Shown here one piece after another: positions 6,095 through 7,895 of a stretch of 7,895 nt of DNA. Location: assembly GCA_030151765.1 (NCBI GenBank), contig JASLCW010000027.1, forward strand, positions 1 to 7,895, read 5' to 3'. Positions within the stretch are counted from its first letter, which is position 1, and the number at the start of each line of letters is the position of its first letter. The translations under genes were made by a program, and so were the position numbers. The notes beneath the pieces were generated by a model that was not told where the DNA came from, made no database searches, and worked only from the letters and a program-made list of their open reading frames with translations. Source of the stretch: Marmoricola sp. GTDB lineage: Bacteria; Actinomycetota; Actinomycetes; Propionibacteriales; Nocardioidaceae.

Positions 6095-6856
6095 ATGTGC
6101 GGCCGATATGCCTCGAGCCACGATGCTGCCGACATCGCGGCGGAGTTCGACATCGAGCAGGCCGAGTACCCCTTCGTGCCCGCCGACTGGAACCTGGCGC
6201 CGACGAAGGAGTCGTACGTCGTCGTCGAGCGCCCGCGCCGTGACGAGGAGGACGGCTCCCCGCGACGGCAGTTGAGGGCGATGACCTGGGGCCTGGTGCC
6301 CTTCTGGTCGAAGGACACCGCGTCGGCCAGCCGCATGATCAATGCGCGCATGGAGACCGTGGCCGAGAAGCCGGCCTTCCGGCGGGCCTTCCGCCAGCGG
6401 CGCGCGCTGATCCCGGCCGACGGCTACTACGAGTGGTACGCGTCGGAGGCCCGTTCCGCGACGGGCAAGCCGGTGAAGCAGCCCTATTTCATCCGGCCGC
6501 GCGACGGCGGGATCCTGGCGATGGCCGGGCTCTACGAGATCTGGCGCGATCCGGCGAAGGCCGACGACGATCCGACACGCTTCCGCTGGACGACGACCGT
6601 GATCACGACGACAGCCGAGGACGAGCTCGGCCGGATCCACGAGCGGATGCCGCTGATGCTCGCCCGGGAGAGTTACGACGAGTGGCTGGACCCCGCGCAC
6701 AACGACCCGGCGAGCCTGCTCGCGCTGCTGGAACCCGCCGCTCCCGGCCGTCTGCTCGCCCAGCCGGTCTCGCGTCTGGTGTCCAATGTCGCGAACAATG
6801 GGCCCGAGCTGGTCGAGCCGATCGCGCTGACCGGGGAGGAGACCGCGGATGCCTGA
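6095..6856 (+). CDS. SRAP domain protein (YedK/HMCES-type abasic-site DNA-protein crosslinker)
   Basis: A 253-residue SOS-response-associated peptidase (SRAP) family member. The family caps abasic sites in single-stranded DNA by a thiazolidine crosslink from Cys2, exposed after Met removal. The start MCGRYA fixes the N-terminus; frames running back to 5600 are spurious. Conserved residues: Cys2, WNLAP at 32-36, WGLVPFW at 65-71, INAR with Asn83, RRALIPADGYYEW with Glu113, AMAGLYEIW at 142-150 and IHERMP with His182. These match the catalytic Cys/Asn/Glu/His set known from E. coli YedK. Length is slightly above E. coli YedK (about 220), partly through acidic and polar insertions near 48-60 and 152-163. 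The next gene starts inside its last codons, so the two are likely co-translated. Confidence 0.93.
   Translation: MCGRYASSHDAADIAAEFDIEQAEYPFVPADWNLAPTKESYVVVERPRRDEEDGSPRRQLRAMTWGLVPFWSKDTASASRMINARMETVAEKPAFRRAFRQRRALIPADGYYEWYASEARSATGKPVKQPYFIRPRDGGILAMAGLYEIWRDPAKADDDPTRFRWTTTVITTTAEDELGRIHERMPLMLARESYDEWLDPAHNDPASLLALLEPAAPGRLLAQPVSRLVSNVANNGPELVEPIALTGEETADA
6833..6841 (+). promoter_or_regulatory. Shine-Dalgarno site of the alpha/beta hydrolase, inside the SRAP gene
   Basis: GGGGAGGAG lies seven bases before ATG at 6849, within the last codons of the SRAP gene. It indicates efficient re-initiation on a shared mRNA. Confidence 0.7.
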
Positions 6857-7490
6857 GGAGAGGTACGTCGACACCGAGCAGGGGCCCGCCCGTCTCGTCG
6901 TTCGCCGCGGCCGGCCCTCGCGGGCGATGGTGGTGCTCACCCACGGGGCCGGAGGTGGCATCGACGCTCCCGATCTCGAATTCCTGGGCCGCACGCTGCC
7001 GACCCGTGGGGTCTCGACTGTGCTCGTCGAGATGCCCTGGCGGGTGGCCGGCAAGAAGCTCGCACCTCGTCCTGCGGTGATCGACGAGTGCTATCTCGCG
7101 GTGATCAACAACCTCCGAGTGCGCTCCCCGCTGGTTCTCGGCGGCCGCAGCGCCGGCGCCCGTTCAGCCTGCCGCCTGGCCCGCTCGGTCGGCGCCAGCG
7201 GAGTGCTCGCGCTGGCCTTCCCGCTGCACCCTCCCGGCAAGCCGGAGCGCAGCAGGCTGGAGGAGCTGGTCGGGGCGAAGCTGCCCACGCTGGTGGTCCA
7301 GGGCGAGCGCGACCCCTTCGGCGTACCGGACGAGTTCCCGCGGGGCACCACGATCCACCCCCTTCCGTACGCCGATCACGGGCTCAAGGTGCCCAAGAGC
7401 GCGGAGGTCACCCAGGCGACGGCGTACGCCGGGATGCGTGCCGCAGCGCTCGAGTGGCTCGACCGCAGCGTGCTCGCCACCACGCGCTGA
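6849..7490 (+). CDS. Small alpha/beta hydrolase, KANL3/Tex30-like family
   Basis: A 213-residue alpha/beta-fold hydrolase with no signal peptide, so cytoplasmic. Visible elements: oxyanion loop HGAGGG at 32-37, nucleophile elbow GRSAG at 99-103 with Ser101, acid GERD at 152-155 with Asp155 and catalytic His177 in DHG. FPLHPPGKP at 124-132 and the HGAGGG loop resemble the family of uncharacterised hydrolases related to human TEX30 and KANL3 (dienelactone-hydrolase-like). Substrate unknown. ATG at 6849 overlaps the end of the SRAP gene by eight bases and has a strong Shine-Dalgarno site. Its stop is followed after one base by the SigR-type promoter of sigR, so this gene ends the SRAP transcript or reads on into sigR. 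Confidence 0.88.
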   Translation: MPEERYVDTEQGPARLVVRRGRPSRAMVVLTHGAGGGIDAPDLEFLGRTLPTRGVSTVLVEMPWRVAGKKLAPRPAVIDECYLAVINNLRVRSPLVLGGRSAGARSACRLARSVGASGVLALAFPLHPPGKPERSRLEELVGAKLPTLVVQGERDPFGVPDEFPRGTTIHPLPYADHGLKVPKSAEVTQATAYAGMRAAALEWLDRSVLATTR

Positions 7491-7491
7491 C

Positions 7492-7518
7492 GGGAATCAC
7501 TCCGCCCGCCCTGGTGTT
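7492..7518 (+). promoter_or_regulatory. SigR-type autoregulatory promoter (GGGAAT-N18-GTT)
   Basis: GGGAAT at 7492-7497, exactly 18 bases, then GTT at 7516-7518. This is the consensus reported for Streptomyces SigR and close to that of Mycobacterium SigH. It stands directly upstream of sigR, so positive autoregulation under thiol-oxidative stress is expected. Transcription should begin about 7-10 bases after GTT, near 7525-7528. Confidence 0.8.
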
Positions 7519-7582
7519 GCACAGGACATGTCAGCCGCCGTACTCGAACGTCCGGTGTCCGCACCTACTCAGGAGGACGCCC

Positions 7583-7588
7583 TAGTCT
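7583..7588 (+). promoter_or_regulatory. Candidate housekeeping -10 element for short-form sigR
   Basis: TAGTCT lies eight bases before ATG at 7597 and fits TANNNT. It could give a leaderless mRNA for the short form of SigR, independent of the upstream SigR promoter. An AGGAGG at 7571-7576 is nearby but 20 bases from this ATG; it is 11 bases from an in-frame TTG at 7588. The element is therefore uncertain. Confidence 0.35.
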
Positions 7589-7596
7589 TGTCCCTG

Positions 7597-7895
7597 ATGA
7601 CCGACGAATCAGCGACCGAGCAGCCCGTGGACGTGGCGACCGAGACCGACGCAGAGCGTCAGTTGCGGTTCGAGCGTGATGCGCTGCCCTACCTCGACCA
7701 GCTCTACTCGGCGGCGATGCGGATGACCCGCAATCCCAGTGATGCCGAGGACCTCGTCCAGGAGACCTTCGCGAAGGCCTTCGCCGCCTTCCACCAGTAC
7801 AAGCCCGGCACGAATCTCAAGGCCTGGCTCTACCGGATCCTGACCAACACCTTCATCAACAACTACCGCAAGAAGCAGCGGCAGCCGCAGCAGTC
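7597..7895 (+). CDS. sigR: SigR/SigH-type ECF sigma factor, thiol-oxidative stress (C-terminus beyond window)
   Basis: First 99 residues of an RNA polymerase sigma factor of the SigR (Streptomyces) / SigH (Mycobacterium) group, which drives thioredoxin, mycothiol and protein-repair genes when its redox-sensitive zinc anti-sigma RsrA lets go. Region 2 is clear: ERDALPYLDQLYSAAMRMTR at 26-45, DAEDLVQETFAKAF at 49-62 and GTNLKAWLYRILTNTFIN at 71-88, then the RKKQRQPQQ stretch typical of this group. Region 4 and any rsrA gene lie outside. ATG at 7597 gives an N-terminus of the length I recall for S. coelicolor SigR. In-frame alternatives are TTG at 7588, with AGGAGG 11 bases upstream, and ATG at 7528, adding 23 residues; no stop intervenes. 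Two promoters appear to serve the gene. Confidence 0.93.
   Translation, partial: MTDESATEQPVDVATETDAERQLRFERDALPYLDQLYSAAMRMTRNPSDAEDLVQETFAKAFAAFHQYKPGTNLKAWLYRILTNTFINNYRKKQRQPQQ

Noticed and set aside
4637..7054. An 805-codon open frame on the minus strand
   Set aside because: It runs antisense through the GGDEF-like, SRAP and hydrolase genes and out of frame through DUF805, all with clear family motifs. Its translation is Arg/Pro/Gly-rich with no recognisable domain, as expected for GC-rich shadow frames.
1..7895. Frequent GTAC, often as CGTACG or TCGTAC
   Set aside because: I counted about 36 GTAC sites against roughly 22 expected for random DNA of about 70 percent GC. The excess is mild and fits codon-pair and lineage bias; no spacing pattern or clustering was seen.

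Overview
The window is high-GC, densely packed bacterial DNA. Protein motifs (SigR-type sigma factor, actinobacterial forms of AroA and RsgA, HisN of the inositol-monophosphatase family), GTG starts and several likely leaderless genes point to an actinobacterium. A Nocardioides-like member of the Propionibacteriales is my best guess, by inference only. The gene order recalls a known actinobacterial neighbourhood in which sigR/sigH, an SRAP gene, aroA, rsgA and hisN lie close together.

Left part (1-2875, minus strand): aroA (EPSP synthase), rsgA (ribosome-assembly GTPase) and hisN (histidinol-phosphatase, cut by the left window edge). aroA and rsgA overlap at TGATG. aroA and hisN each sit about 20 bases behind the previous stop codon, and both are preceded by the same ATAGCCTGT block, which looks like the -10 element of a leaderless promoter.

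Middle part (2896-5994) appears to be the lineage-specific portion. It holds a 521-residue ECF-type sigma factor whose C-terminus carries an anti-sigma-like zinc finger, hydrophobic segments, a long Pro/Ala/Thr/Lys/His-rich stalk and a probable outer-surface beta domain (minus strand). Divergent from it is a 244-residue protein with a degenerate GGDEF fold (plus strand). The region between them is AT-rich for this DNA and full of dyads. A DUF805 membrane protein (minus strand) converges on the GGDEF gene, and the two stop codons share one CTAG.

Right part (5995-7895, plus strand): an SRAP (YedK/HMCES-type) protein that protects abasic DNA sites, an overlapping small alpha/beta hydrolase, and the start of sigR, the thiol-oxidative-stress sigma factor, cut by the right edge. 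The region before sigR has a perfect SigR-type promoter (GGGAAT-N18-GTT), a candidate downstream housekeeping promoter and more than one in-frame start. This resembles the long/short SigR isoform arrangement known in Streptomyces.

No RNA gene, insertion sequence, CRISPR array or convincing intrinsic terminator was seen. The only gene-free stretches are 4462-4666 (205 bases), 7491-7596 (106) and 5995-6094 (100); all other gaps are about 20 bases or less.
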